From NCBI GenBank assembly GCA_021229015.1, contig CM037782.1:58029518-58093517 (forward strand): a stretch of 64,000 nucleotides of DNA, in the 5' to 3' direction. How positions within the stretch are numbered: position 1 is the stretch's first letter; each line of letters begins with the position of its first letter. The notes under the pieces are model-generated. The model saw only the letters and a list, made by a program, of their open reading frames with translations. It ran no database searches and was not told where the DNA came from. Position numbers and translations under genes: made by a program. The DNA is from Solen grandis (taxonomy: Eukaryota > Mollusca > Bivalvia > Adapedonta > Solenidae). Of this stretch, positions 1 to 13,020 are shown piece after piece.

Positions 1-1556
1 GTCGTTAGTGTCCAAATATCCAGGAAGATGACTTTATCTCGAAGGTCTCGAAACTCCCTAAACACAATGTCCTTATAGATTAACGACATATGAGGGTCAA
101 ACCATCGATTGGTATCTATTGCAACCTGTGGTCCTTTATAAAGGACAGTTACTTTCGGTTTAACAGTCAGTAAATATTTCAAAGCCTGGACCACACTGTG
201 AATTCTCTTCTGGAATTCAGCCGCAGGGTACGCCTGGAAATGGGTATTAAAGTGTAAAACGATGAAAAGAGAGTCGCCAAGAAAGGCGTCCTCAGCTAAG
301 GAATATATGTCCTCCGCAATTGATGTGATTCCTTTGGACGGCAATATAGGATTGTGGAATGGCATTGCATGTTTAATGTAAAATATGTCTATATCATATT
401 TAGAATAGGCCTTGTCTCTGTGATAAGTCCAGCCATTACCCACCGCTTCCTTTAAATTCACCTTCCCCATACCTAGCACATGGCCAATGAAATATTCAGC
501 ATAATGCCGCACTGTGGAATCTCCGAAAAATATAAGTCTTTTTCCTTTTAGACACGATTTATACGCTGCAACTGTATTGGCAGTTAATCCTTTGCAATTA
601 ACAAAATTCCATGTCATATTAGACCAGTACCCACCCGGTTGTATTTCCGTCCAAGAAATCTTTTTTGGACGCCTTGAACATTTTTGACATGTGTCTGTAT
701 TTGCCTTTTTAGTTTTGTCTACTTCTAGCATTTGGTCAAATATCCCATGTATTTTGTTTCTGATTCTATGTTCATCACTTATATCATTTGGTAAATCAAA
801 TTTCCCTGTACCAAACGAGTAAATATCCGAACAGTTCAATGACGAGTCCTTTGGTTTCCCACAATACCATGGTAGATGGCCATTAATGGCGGTAAAATTG
901 CACAATTCAGAGAACCCATGTATATGGGGGTTGGCACCACAGCGTGTTTTTTCCTTTTTGTTTCCGTTTTGAAACGTACCAAGTATACCCCAGGGTCTTT
1001 TTGTTGCGAAGACAGCGTTGCCATACAGTTTACGAGCATTTTCTTTCAAGCATCCACTTTGCAATGTTGCCGCTATTTTCGCTCTAATGACAGTTTTTGT
1101 CGTCCAGAAAACTTTAACATATCCTGTATACGTCCCGTTTCCGTGGTCCAACACCCGCCCGGCTACCCGGTCTCCACTGACCGAGGTTGCCCAAAGGAGA
1201 ATCACGTCGCCCCCACGTAACTGTGGCTTGTTCTGGGTGTCGTACGTGATTATTCTCACTGTGATAGTGTCACTGTTCTCTATCAATTCCAAACGTGAAA
1301 AACTCGGGCTAGACACCAAGTAAGTATCTGTGATGTCTTGGCAGAAATACAGAAAGTCTGATCCATTAATTTCACCATAATCTGTAAACGTTCGAAATGA
1401 TGCCATTAAAGCATACTTATTCGTTATGCTTCTGAAATCGAACACAGGTCCTGGTGCTGATGATGGTGTCAGGGGGTTGTCTTCCACTACAATGACATAG
1501 ACAAGTGCAAACAGCCCCAGAACAACGAAGAATGTCTTTATCTGTGATGACCTCAT
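1..1556 (-). CDS. NXPE family protein (neurexophilin domain + PC-esterase domain), 3' end beyond window
   Basis: One uninterrupted minus-strand reading frame runs from the ATG at 1556 to the left edge, about 518 codons with no intron. Residues 8-24 are hydrophobic (TFFVVLGLFALVYVIVV), a signal peptide or signal anchor typical of secretory-pathway NXPE proteins. Around residue 118 the GGDVILLW stretch and then DHGNGTYTGYVKVFW match the immunoglobulin-like neurexophilin domain. A cysteine-containing linker follows. Near residue 344 IFFGDSTVRHYAEYF is the GDS nucleophile block of the PC-esterase (SGNH-like) domain. The visible end, VIFLDIWTLT, matches the position of the catalytic Asp in the family; the final His should lie just outside the window. 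NXPE proteins are luminal or secreted; substrate is unknown here. NXPE families are often expanded in molluscs, so I cannot pick a member number. The start is chosen because the hydrophobic segment follows it directly. Confidence 0.85.
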   Translation of the reverse strand, partial: MRSSQIKTFFVVLGLFALVYVIVVEDNPLTPSSAPGPVFDFRSITNKYALMASFRTFTDYGEINGSDFLYFCQDITDTYLVSSPSFSRLELIENSDTITVRIITYDTQNKPQLRGGDVILLWATSVSGDRVAGRVLDHGNGTYTGYVKVFWTTKTVIRAKIAATLQSGCLKENARKLYGNAVFATKRPWGILGTFQNGNKKEKTRCGANPHIHGFSELCNFTAINGHLPWYCGKPKDSSLNCSDIYSFGTGKFDLPNDISDEHRIRNKIHGIFDQMLEVDKTKKANTDTCQKCSRRPKKISWTEIQPGGYWSNMTWNFVNCKGLTANTVAAYKSCLKGKRLIFFGDSTVRHYAEYFIGHVLGMGKVNLKEAVGNGWTYHRDKAYSKYDIDIFYIKHAMPFHNPILPSKGITSIAEDIYSLAEDAFLGDSLFIVLHFNTHFQAYPAAEFQKRIHSVVQALKYLLTVKPKVTVLYKGPQVAIDTNRWFDPHMSLIYKDIVFREFRDLRDKVIFLDIWTLT

Positions 1557-3679
1557 CACGTCACACCTACACAGCGGCAGTCTTGTGTTTGAACTAGCGT
1601 CGCAGCCATCTGTATAAATGATCACACTGATAAGTAACTCATCATTAACACATGCAATAACAAATCAACATCTTCTTTTATTGCAGATCGAATTATAAAT
1701 GTGATAAATAATTAAGATGTACGTTATACTTGCATAACATATAAATCGTGCTCGAGAAAAAATGCATTTGAAATATGTATATTTTCGACACAAAGCTGCA
1801 ATAAAGTTACTAAAATAATAAATCGCCTCTATCCTGCCAAGAACATACAACAGTAACTTTATATGGGCAACACGATACATTATAAAAATAGTATAGAATC
1901 ACAGCTGAATGAACAGGATCAGTATTGCTATATTTCTTAGATTCAAGATTCAAAATATATTATTTCACAACGTAAACCTATGCAAGTTTCTAGTTGCATA
2001 CAAACAACATAATACATCTTAACTTTAAACAAGGCCAGAAACAAAGTTAGCTCAAGTTAAGAACCAATTGCCATAGTATACAAGCCTAAGCTAAGTAATA
2101 CTTTGTTCTTTTCTCTAATTAATGATGAGGAGGGTATGCGATTGAAAGGCAGTTTCTGTTTCATTACTAAGGTGTTTGTTTACATAATTTGGTCCCGGAT
2201 ATTTGCATTATTTCATTAAAAATTAACTGCTAAACAAAATATTGCTGATTGGGACTATATACATGTAGAAAAAGTTTAATTGATGAAAGAATAAAAAATA
2301 ACAGAAGAAAGAGATAAAAATAAGTACGATAAAATTACAAAATATCTAAGTCCCATGCCTGACTTCTTGAGTCAATTTTATCTATGTTTCTACGCTTGTT
2401 TATACATGTTTTATGGAGTCACAAACAAACAGATGTTACTTTTTAGTAAAGTAATACACGCCAAGGGTTTGCTGCAAAACTATGCAGATAGTAGTTAATA
2501 GTGATAGAAATCGGTTGATATCTGTCACAATCGATTATCGGTTCAATCGGATAGGGTATAATCGATAACCTTCCGATTAATATCGCTTGAACCAGAAGTA
2601 AACATTTAGACAAGGCGCTGAATTATACACAGTTCCACGAACTTCATGAAGTAGTTTAAAGCTTTATAATGCTGGAGCAGTTAATAGGTTATACTTAGTT
2701 CTGGACCTTAATTGTTTAAAGGGGAATATTTGAAGGTTTTACAATAGAAACCTGGGTAAAAACTGAGTTATTCCAGATTGACGTACAGTGTAAACTAGAC
2801 AGACAACACATGGTACGTCGCATATATGTAAATCGATTATTGTCGCTCTTCAGTAAAGTATCTAATCGCCGGCGATTAGCGACAATTAGAGCATCACTAT
2901 TACTAGTTACCAAGCCCTCGATACGCAGTTTAGACATTACAAACAAAAATATATGCATATATAACACACAATTTTATTCGATTAAAAATTGATCGTAAAT
3001 TATTACTTGTTTATATTAAATGTATATACATGTACTCAATGTTCAAATCAGTGCGAATGAATAATGTATATATGGAATAATTTACTTCCAACAAATGTCA
3101 TTTTTTTTTAAATAAATAGCATAAATTATATTAATAACACACGCAAACTGAAATAATTCTATAACTTATTATATCTTGTATAGTTACCTGATTCTCAATG
3201 GTCCCGACCGATACTGTTCAAAGAATACACTTTAATGGAACACCTCTCTGTATGTTGCACAACATATATGGTGGGGTGATGCATTTTATTCAGATATTAG
3301 CTCGTGATTGACGTGTTCATATTTAAAATATTAGTCATACGCTGGTTGCTTGTAGATAGCTGCAGTTTGCTCACGGCAGTGCATTATTGAGATACCGTGA
3401 ATATCAGGGCCCGGAGGAAAATACCGTCACTTGGTGACTTGACACTGGCGTATACTGTTATCAAACTGTCAATTAGATAAGATAGATAAACAATGAATAA
3501 GATAAATAAATTAATAAGATATCAATTTATTGATTTGTTAAGAATGAAAAGTAAATCTGATTTTGATCTTATAATTAATTTTTGATGACAGTTTTATTCT
3601 TGTAATAATGGGTGGATGGTCTTTCTTTATTTCTAATAAATACTTTACGTGCTGTCTGTCTAAAATGTGTGTTTGTTTG
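1557..3679. other. Intergenic AT-rich stretch, no gene seen
   Basis: This lies upstream of the NXPE start. It contains short ORFs only, with no family resemblance. The one structured item is a nested inverted repeat at about 2839-2890, described separately. A 5' UTR or promoter for NXPE must lie near 1560-1700, but no TATA or initiator element is convincing. Confidence 0.5.
2839..2888. repeat. Nested inverted repeat with 18-bp perfect palindrome
   Basis: CTAATCGCCGGCGATTAG at 2862-2879 equals its own reverse complement. It is flanked by ATTGTCGCT on the left and AGCGACAAT on the right, giving a second inverted pair with asymmetric spacing. Similar ATCGATTA-type words occur at 2510-2590. It could be the core of a decayed MITE or a symmetric protein-binding site; the sequence does not decide. 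Confidence 0.6.
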
Positions 3680-4397
3680 CTTGGATTTAATCTCTAGGAG
3701 ACAGGGTCTCAATTCTATGGAGACTATTGATTTCATGAGACATATAGTTGGCCTTCACAGCGATATCATACCGTAGACATGTGGCATCATACCACTTAGA
3801 CATGCCGTAGACAAGTGGCGTCATACCACACAGACATGTCGTAGACATGAGGCATCATACCACACAGACATGTCGTAGACATGAGGCATCATACCACTTA
3901 GGCATGCCGTAGACATGTGGCATCATACCACACAGACATGTCGTAGACATGAGGCATCATACCACACAGACATGTCGTAGACATGAGGCATCATACCAAT
4001 TAGGCATGCCGTAGACATGAGGCATCATACCACTAAGGCGTGCCGTAGACATGTGGTATCATACCACACAGACATGTCGTAGACATGAGGCATCATACCA
4101 TTCAGACATGCCGTAGACATGTGGTATCATACCACACAGACATGTCGTAGACATGTGGCATCATACCACTCAGACATGCCGTAGACATGAGGCATCATAC
4201 CACAGAGACATGCCGTAGACATGTGGCATCATACCACACACAGCCAACTAGTCCAGGAAATTTCCTCACGTGCTGAACGCCAATCGCACAGTGAAGGTAT
4301 ACCAGGACTATTTCAACGACTTTTTATGTCTCAGCCGAAAATCGAACCCACCACCTCCTGATCACGAGGTATCCACTTGACCACCTCGACCAGCTTA
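3680..4397 (-). repeat. tRNA-derived SINE with internally expanded minisatellite
   Basis: Read on the minus strand from 4397, the element starts with a tRNA-like head: A-box-like TGGTCAAGTGG and B-box-like GGTTCGATTTT. A body with AATAGTCCTGGTATACC and GGACTAGTTGGCTG follows, then a GTGGTATGATGCC block, and finally a TGTCTCATG...GAGATTAAATCC tail. The same order (head, CCAGGACTGGTTAGTC, GTGGTATCATACC, TGTCTCAAG..., GACGTTAAACCC) occurs once, without expansion, in the SINE at 51859. This copy therefore appears to be a related SINE in which the GTGGTATGATGCC segment was amplified. Confidence 0.65.
3773..4239. repeat. 34-bp minisatellite, 14 units
   Basis: The unit begins GTAGACATG(T/A)GGCATCATACC and recurs at an exact 34-bp spacing: the first unit starts at 3773 and the fourteenth at 4215, 13 periods later. 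Units fall into two types, ending CACACAGACATGTC or CACTTAGACATGCC. Over the first seven units they follow a three-unit order, suggesting a 102-bp higher-order repeat. Each unit contains inverted halves (CATGTC/GACATG, GGCATCATACC). It lies inside the SINE above. Confidence 0.9.
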
Positions 4398-6290
4398 TAC
4401 CGAAGACCGTTTTTTCCCCAACGAAAATAACAGAATTGTTGTAATATTTTAAATAGAGAATCATTCAACATGTGTTTTAAAGCAGCTTGTTGACTACGAA
4501 ATACACTCAAGTGTCTAGAAATTAAATCTGTATTATGTAAAGTATTTCACGAAATTATAAAGTTTACGTGATAAATTATTTATCTACCTAGAGTCTCACA
4601 TCATGCGGACAACTCCATAAGTGCCAGAAAGGAGATTGAAGAATAGAAATACAAAAGATGTTTGAAATGTTACTGTCTAATTAAGGTAAAGTCCCTGTAA
4701 TGGTTCCGCTACATTTCGGACCTCATGATCGCTCACGGAGATAACCAAGCTTTCCCAATGTTTCATAAGAACCATGAAGCACCCATAATACTGAACGGGC
4801 AAACATCTCATCAGGTGCTAATCTTATATCCGGCGAGGAACGATTATAGATGTTCCTTCCCATGGGAAGGAACAATAATGCGCATGTGTTTTCTATAAAA
4901 AAAATATGACTTTTGTTGACAATGAATTTCGTTGATTATGTTCTTAAGGGAATTTTGCTGGCAACCTTATTCGTGGATTCTTGTCCTAAATACATGTAAT
5001 TATGCTAGAGAAAAAACGATTTTTATGGGTATTGACATTCTAGATAAAACCCACCACGAAGTCTCCGATGATAAGTGTCCAACGAAAATAAATGATTTCA
5101 AAGGAATCTCTGGAGCCTGCCTAACCTCTTGGCTACCAGGAGTGGTAATTGAGGGTTTCTGTCGAGTTTTTAAAGATATGTTCATGTTTGATAATTTGCA
5201 CACAAAAAACTGAATAAAAGCGTAACAATAATGTTATATGTAAAGTTGTCTTTTTTAATGATGAACGATATATACAAAAGGGTTATTAAGAATAGTTGAC
5301 GGAACGGAACATCACAAACACACGTGTACTCAAATCATTTATTACATACATATTTATTGTACAATATACAATTAAAAACAAAACAATACAAAACAAAATA
5401 AAACAGATATAACTTAAACATATAACCTTAATATCAAATTAATTAAATGCAGTATATATCGTTTTTTTGTTGGTTTTTTTTTTCGCCATACTAAAATTTA
5501 ACTAACATATAAACAGAACATTCGTAAGGCCCAGTATTTAAGTTATTCTGTGTTAAAAATATTAAGTAAATTTTTAAAATTGATCTTTTTTTTTATATAT
5601 AAATTTATAACATTTGTCAGTATAGAATCGATTGAAGAGTACACACAAATAGCTATGAAAACATCGATTCCGTCTGTTTAGATAAGTAGCACAGTAAATA
5701 ATACAATGTACGTGTAAAACCGCATGGTCACACATATAAAGTATTATACTGTCCTTTTCAAGTCAAGAAAATATTTGCTCACTACAAATGGTATATGTAA
5801 AGGGTAAATATTTTTATTAATGATAAGCCAAGGTCACTCTCCCTGGTGACCATCTCCAGTATGAATGGGATTTTCTTAATTTTTTACAACTCATTATGAT
5901 AACATAAGACGCAAATATACCACCGTTATATTTTCTTACCTAACATATGGCGAACATCTTTTACACACCTTACCCCTATTAATAATTATTAATTCCGATT
6001 TGTTGTGAAAAATTTAACGATAAAAGAATATCGGTGTTCCATTACTCCGCTCTCTAGAGTACAGGAAATGCTGAACGCTTTAATATTTTCTTTACATGTA
6101 TGGCCAAGGTTTCATAAAATACTGGAAATCATAAGTTTTCGTTGACATTAAAATTCATAGAATCTCGAAAACGAAAATCTACTAAATGACCCATTTTCGA
6201 GGAGAAAAGCATCGACGAAGATTCCTTAACAGTTAACAAAATTAATACCTTTACACTACACATATTTGTCACTAAAATGAGTAAGAAACC
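4398..6290. other. Non-coding, AT-rich; downstream flank of the FRRS1-like gene
   Basis: No homology-bearing ORF was found. A 93-codon plus-strand ORF at 4932-5213 has no recognisable domain. The long AT-rich tract 5340-6000 with homopolymers is ordinary intergenic sequence or 3' UTR of the minus-strand gene. Confidence 0.4.
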
Positions 6291-6296
6291 TTTATT
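6291..6296 (-). promoter_or_regulatory. Candidate AATAAA polyadenylation signal of the FRRS1-like gene
   Basis: TTTATT on the plus strand is AATAAA on the minus strand, about 150 nt past the TGA at 6445. It is the first such hexamer I see after the stop. The motif is common by chance in AT-rich DNA. Confidence 0.3.
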
Positions 6297-6444
6297 ACTA
6301 TGCATCAGAATGGTAGGGCTGCCTAATTCAAATCTCCAGAGAATACACAAAATGAAATCTGATAAAGATATTATATAACACTCCTCATGCCCAGTTTCTA
6401 TAGCACAATTATCTGCATACAAAGCCGTAGTTAATTAAGACAGG

Positions 6445-9400
6445 TCAGTGATACCCCATGAGGATCATAACGACCATCGTCGTGGTGAGGGCTGACAATA
6501 AAATCAGATGTGCTGCCAGGACAAACTGTTTCAATCCTTTGCTCTGTAAACAAAACAACAACATTTTTAAGCTCCTTTAACTGAAAGGTTAACTAGACAG
6601 AAATGAACGAAAGTAATGATTATTCAGAAGTTTATGTTGCTTTATACATGTGTAAACAGTTAAAACTGCACAAACTTGATGGTGATGAAATGCCTCCTAA
6701 TTCTGCAGCTGTCCTTGTCGAAAATAAAATATGTGTTGTCTTTTATTTCTGACTTAAATTCGTCCATATTAATGAATGTAGAGATACTTGTCAGCAATGA
6801 TATGAGTATGATAAACCAATCAGCAAATACTTTAAAAGTCTTAATTTTTGTCAACTACATGTGTTGATAATCTCATCTATTTTTAATGAACATGTAGGTT
6901 TTGCAGAGGTAAATATTTTTTGTTTTTGTTTCTACGGTTCCAAAATGGAATAAAGTATATGCCTTTAACTATATCAAATTATTAAATTATGAATGTAGGG
7001 TCAAAATACTGTGTTAGTGTACTACAAATACATACTGAGTGATTCAGATCAATGTACGCTGCCATGCTGTTATTCTTACGCTGAGTCCAGGGCCTAACTT
7101 GCATCTCATACAGATATAGCTTCTTTTTCTCAATGGCTGCAAAGGAAACAGGGGTCGTGTCAAAATAGCGATGGTCAAAAACTCCTTTTTAGCATCATTG
7201 TTTAAATTAAATTATATTACTAAAAGTGCAGTCTTATTGGAGTGGCATATAGTGTACTATATAACAACACAGCGTACGGTAGTTTAATCTAAACGCAAAC
7301 AAGAAATAAACCCTGAAGAAAATATTTGTATTTGAAACATTGCCAACCAGCTTAAAACAGAAAAGAAGGTTTGTAAAGTGTATTACCAGACGAGGATAAT
7401 CCTGATTATACCAATGCGAGGTTCAATTTTTAAACTACATTTGGTAAAGGTTGAACCATCGAAATACACATTTAGATGAAACTTTAATTTTGTTTTGTTA
7501 TTTTAGATAGTTATCAGATAGGTTCTTTACATTCTATTTTTCTTATTTCGCTTTACTCTTATTTCGCTGTCATCTGTTTAAAGTGACCAATTTGTTTATT
7601 CACTACTGTCAGCACTATTATTAAGCAGATTATCAATGGAAGCGGCTAGGCTCATTAGATGTCATATACATAAATCCCCCCCCCCCCTACACACACACGA
7701 GTCTTGGTTGCCTATGGCAAATTGACATACAATTTAGATCATACATACTTTTCTTGGCGTCGTAGCTTTTAAGCGCCTCCATGAAGAGCAAGATGAGTAT
7801 CTGGTAGACAGTGAAGCCGATAATGAGGAACGTGAAGAAAGCTGGGACGATGTCTTTTGCGAGGCCGAACCCAGCGTATATAGTCACAACTGTAAAAAAG
7901 AAAATTGTGTTATGTGCTTATTTTAACAATTTTATCCTTAAGTGGGGGCACACCAGAAGCTCATTTAACGTTATAACGTCATTCAGATGCTGAAAAGCGT
8001 TGGGTGCCTGGTACATTTATGGACATCGTGAGTATATTTATCATATTATTGGGTGCAATTCTGAATTTCATTTCGGTTTCATGTTTATTTTAGTCTAATA
8101 TTAATCAACAAAAATATGATACATAAAAATGGGTTCGCTAAAATAAAAATGAACAAGGCAGGATTACAACTTGTAAACAAGAACTAGTTCTTACTCTATA
8201 CATTACTCCGATGTGCCCTCGAGTATAAAATAATGTACGTTTCTATGTGGTATTAGTACATTTAAAATAATATATACATATAAAAGAAATAACCGATCAA
8301 CGCAAGATGCCAAAACATTCCAAATGGTCAAGACTTAGATATATCAAAGAACCAAAGGGACTCACTTGCAAGTACATGTGCGCCGATCTCCACCAACCAG
8401 TAGAGACAGTTGAAGAAGGCGCGGCTTTGTGAGTCTTCCGAGGGCCTCAGACAAAGCAGCAGTGGCTGAATAAAGACACATAAACTGGATCACACCTCTT
8501 ATAGTGAATCGACATATTTGTTTGTTATATTTGTTTGACTAAAGAAATAAGTATCATTCTAAACAAAATGTTACCAAACATGATGTCTGGTTTGCGTAAT
8601 GGTGCTGTACCACAACGTTTATATAGCTAAAGACGATACTAACACTTAAACATATTGCCCTGCAATGTATGATGTTTGTCTTTATTGGTGATGGTGGGAC
8701 GTTACCCTTGGAATTTGTCGACCCTTATCTCTCATAGGAATGAAAAGACGGTGGTAAGGAGTCATCTTCCTTTAAAATCCCGCCACTCCCTTAAACCACA
8801 CACACACACACACACACACACGTTAAATAATGATACACATGTTTGAATGTCAAAGCTGAGCAACAAAGCAACTGCACCGTTAAATGCACTTTGTTAACGT
8901 TTCAACTTTTCATAACGCGTGTACGTCGACATATGCAAATTCGTGACTTTAAATTCATTGTTATAATGTCCTTCCACACGAAACAATGAATTTATTTTCA
9001 GATCACGATTTTTTTCTTCATCAGTGAACTTGATTTGTTCTTGATCAAGTTACATGTTATTACATGTTTGCTTCACTTCATTATCATGTTCAGCTACATA
9101 ATGATTCTGTTGACTTATATCCAGTTTAATGAGACGATTCTTATCCAAAGGATGACCCATCAAAGTAACAAGTGTTACTGTACTAATTTCCAGTGGGTCC
9201 CTATCAAACACTAATTTGAATCATACAATTACTATTTCATCATCATCATCATCATCAACAGCATCAGCAGCAGTAGGACTACTTACGTTAAGGAGAGCCA
9301 GAAGGGAGACAATGAGTCCCATGATTGGATGTGTGCCGTTAAACCCAATATCTGGGTGCTGCAAATATATACATGTACACCCATTCGTCATCAAATGTAT

Positions 9401-12400
9401 AAACATGGACTTTAACAATAATACTTAATAAACAGTTATAATGAAATGTAAATTTAATACTGATATCGCTCCACTATATCAGTAATACATTTTTTTTTAA
9501 TTTCCAGAATCTTAAGTTTTCTCTCGAAAATGCAGATAAGGTATTATTTATTATAATTATATAATTTTATTCACTTTTTTATCACTTATTTCAATCTGTG
9601 AATTTACTGTCAATTTGATAGAATTCCTCTAAACTGATTGGTTAATTCATCTATATTTCGTCTTCAATTTATAAAACAATTAACTATTTTTGAGTTTATT
9701 TTAGTTTTCAGGGAAATCATATGTGCCAGAAAAGTGTTCCACATTACAAAAGTTTCCATTCCAATACCTGATACAGTTTGCTTATACCGTCGGCTCCGAC
9801 GAAAATGACCGCAAACCCGGCTATGACGGCGCCACAAGTCAGTAACACAAACAGCCAGTGTACCTGAGTTAAATAAAGGGATACAGAGATTCTAAGAGTA
9901 TATAAAAACTTCACATTGGACACTAAAGACATATAAATAATTTTATATGAAATAAGGGACGTAAATTAAATCTGTGTTTGATCAAAATGGGGAAAAAACA
10001 TCACTTGCCAGTTTCAAAAGTGTATAATGAATCCCTGGTAAAACTAGGAATTATAGAAGCATTTTCTAAATATTTTATGTGATAAAATACCCAACTATTT
10101 CATGACAAGATTTAAGATCAAGTGTATATATGTATTGTGTGTTGTATAAATGTGGGGACACAAGGCCACACAATATCGAACGGAGTAGTAAGTGCGGTAC
10201 CTTGACCCAGGCCTTGCTGCCAAACATCTTCTCCCCCCACCAGTAAGGCTGGAAGTAACGGCCTATCACACTGGCTATGGCAGCACACAGGATCCAGGCA
10301 AATACCATCAGACACGCTGAAATTGACGTATGTACGGTACAGAAATTGTACGGGTATTAATTAGCCGATATCTATGTACTTTATATCTAAAACGAAAACA
10401 AGGGATGATTTAGGGGGGGGGGGGGGGGGGAGCGGCGGCCCCCCCCCCCCCCCTAAAATCGACCACGGTGCGTTTATCCACATTTTTTTTTAAATTTGTA
10501 TGTGACAAATAGAGTCAGTTAATTTGATCAAAATCGAAATTGCATTTTCAGTTTGTTTTTTTTACTTCAGTTTCCTCGTATCAGCTTCATTTTCGCTGGT
10601 TTGGCACCTTTCCGCCATTTAAACAAGCAGTAGCAGTCGATATATTGAAAATTGTCCGGTCCATCGAAGTGGAAAATGTTTATAAAGTGTATAAATGCAA
10701 TAAAAGCAAAAATATGCATTTTTGAAGAAAAAAAAAGAGGAGAAAATATGTCAGTGGAATATAAATGAAAACCTTATTTAAGTTGTGGATAAGTTCTGTT
10801 ACCTGGGTATTAATATGTTTTATATGGGCAATATGTCCTATGCAATTAAATCATTGTCTGAACAATCAATGAGAGGGATGTCGGTTTTGTTATATATTTT
10901 TCAACGTTAAAATTTTGATATACATGTATCAACAAAACTACAGTTATTTGACAGAATGATTACACCTATTCTAACATATTGTTCAGAGGTGTGGGGAGTA
11001 TATAAATTGGATGAAATTTAACGTATACATATAAAATATTGTAAATTTATTTTAGGCGTAAATTCACAATCCCCCATTTTTTTATCTACAATATAAATTA
11101 AAATTTATATAAAACAAAATTGCTTATGTTTAAAATACTGAATAGTCAAGCAAAAGAAAAAAAATCTGGGTCTTTGAAATTCAATTGCTTTTAGAAAACT
11201 TAGGTTTTGGAAAAATATGGAATAATTCTGACGAAGATAATGACTGTACCAATGATAAAACAACGTTTGTACAGAAATGGCATGAATGAAAAAAAATTTA
11301 GATTTGAAACGTATTTTGAAATATTAAAAAAATGATTATCAAAGATTTTGAGTAAACGTTTATCTAGCCATGAACTTAATACTGAGGTAGGGAGATACGA
11401 TGGAACAGATAGAAAAATGGATTATGTGCTTGTAACTCATCTATGATAGAATCTGGATATCATTTCATGCTTGTGTGTCCAAAATATAGATGTATAAGAC
11501 TCAAATACCTAAAAAAATACTTCGATAAGTATACGTGAAAACAAAATGATATTAAAAGTATAGTGCTCTGTTTGAAAGAGAGATTCCAGTTGCGGAAACA
11601 ATTTATAATGCATTAACGGAATAAGAATGACATATTGAATGTGGTATAATTTAAGATGATTGTAAAAATGGATGTTTCATGTAACTTTAAATAAATATAT
11701 TTATTAATATAATGAGTATGTTAATTGAATTAAACCAGTATTTGCTGATGTTTAGTAATTTCTAGTATATGGTTTAAAATTTAAAAAAATAATGCCGATA
11801 TAATAACTGTTTTCTCCGTAAATCAATATACGTGTGTGTTTAAATATATATATTAACATGCTATATATATTTATAAACTGATCTAAATATCAGAGAAAAT
11901 TATCGTGTTTACAATTTTAAGTATATTTTATAAAAAGTATCTTTGATTTAGGTTTTATTTTCTTAAAGAATGTAAAGGTATTTTGGCGTCCAAAATATTT
12001 TATTAAAATAAATCTCAAGAAGGAAACATCCGGTGTTGTAGAGAAACTTCATTGATTACACTTAGTGCATACACATACTGTATTAAAGTGAACCTATATC
12101 TGATTTTTGATTTGACTGGAAGACTAACGGGTAATTAAAGTTCTTTTTTATCTTTGAAAAAAGATCAAAACGTCGACGATATCGTCAAGGCCGACATTAA
12201 ATAAAAAGGCACTGTGGACCTTGAATACGGTCCGTGGTAAACATATGTACAGTGTCAGCGATTAGGTCGTAATGGGTTGTACTATGAAGCTACATTAAGG
12301 TCAGGATAATTAATCCTTTCCCTCATATAGACTCATTTTGACGCACTCAATAGGTACCACATCAAGCCTGATCTGCAGAAAACCACAGTTAAACCTTACC

Positions 12401-13020
12401 AAATTTAATTATAAAATCCTCATTTCCAGACCACTGAGGAGCAGCGAACAGCATAAAACCTGATCAGCCTGCGAGTTACTCGCAGGCTGATCTGGTTTTA
12501 TGCTGTTTGCATAGGTCTTTTCAGGGTTTCCTCTATGAGGGATCAAGTCTGAATGAATGAGAGATGAAATCATACTAGTATAAAGGGACCTGTTAAGAGT
12601 ATATTTATCAAATGACCATTACACTCGTATTTCATATAACAAGGACTCGTAAATATCATATTTACACGTAAAATATTGCCGAATTTTTTTTAATTTAAAT
12701 CCATACACATGTGCAATTTAATTTGACATTCGAGGAGTGATGTTTCGAATACCCCGCCTATTCAGAGGTACAGCCATTGTCGTGGCACTTTTTATAGCCA
12801 CGTTAGTTTCAGAAGATTTCATAGTTTCCACTGATTATCAAATATTTCCATTTTATTGTATGTTTGACAGATATTATTCATGAGATGACTGATGAAGCTG
12901 TACCATGTATTTTGATGAAGAAGCGGCTAGCAGTGATGAGAGACGGCTGCATCTTCGAGAAGTCCACCAGATTGTCTGACACGTGCGGCTTGTCCTGGAG
13001 ACTGTGTGGCAGCATGATAC
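6445..13020 (-). CDS. FRRS1: FRRS1-like exons 11-18: cytochrome b561 core and C-terminal tail
   Basis: Exon 11 ends in SRFFIKIH and exon 12 continues ACLMVFAWILCAAIASVIGR, the first b561 helix. Exon 13 gives VHWLFVLLTCGAVIAGFAVI, exon 14 HPDIGFNGTHPIMGLIVSLL, exon 15 FNCLYWLVEIGAHVLA and exon 16 IVPAFFTFLIIGFTVYQIL. Histidines in IKIH, VHW, THP and GAH sit where the two b-type heme ligand pairs are expected. Exon 17 is basic and probably cytosolic. Exon 18 ends in a further hydrophobic stretch (LILLSALTTTMVVMILMGYH) and TGA, so the protein may have an extra terminal helix. Confidence 0.88.

Noticed and set aside
3773..4239. CRISPR-like regular repeat array
   Set aside because: Units are contiguous with no unique spacers, the genome is eukaryotic, and the flanks match a SINE.
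4932..5213. 93-codon plus-strand ORF
   Set aside because: No family resemblance, no splice context, typical length for chance in this composition.
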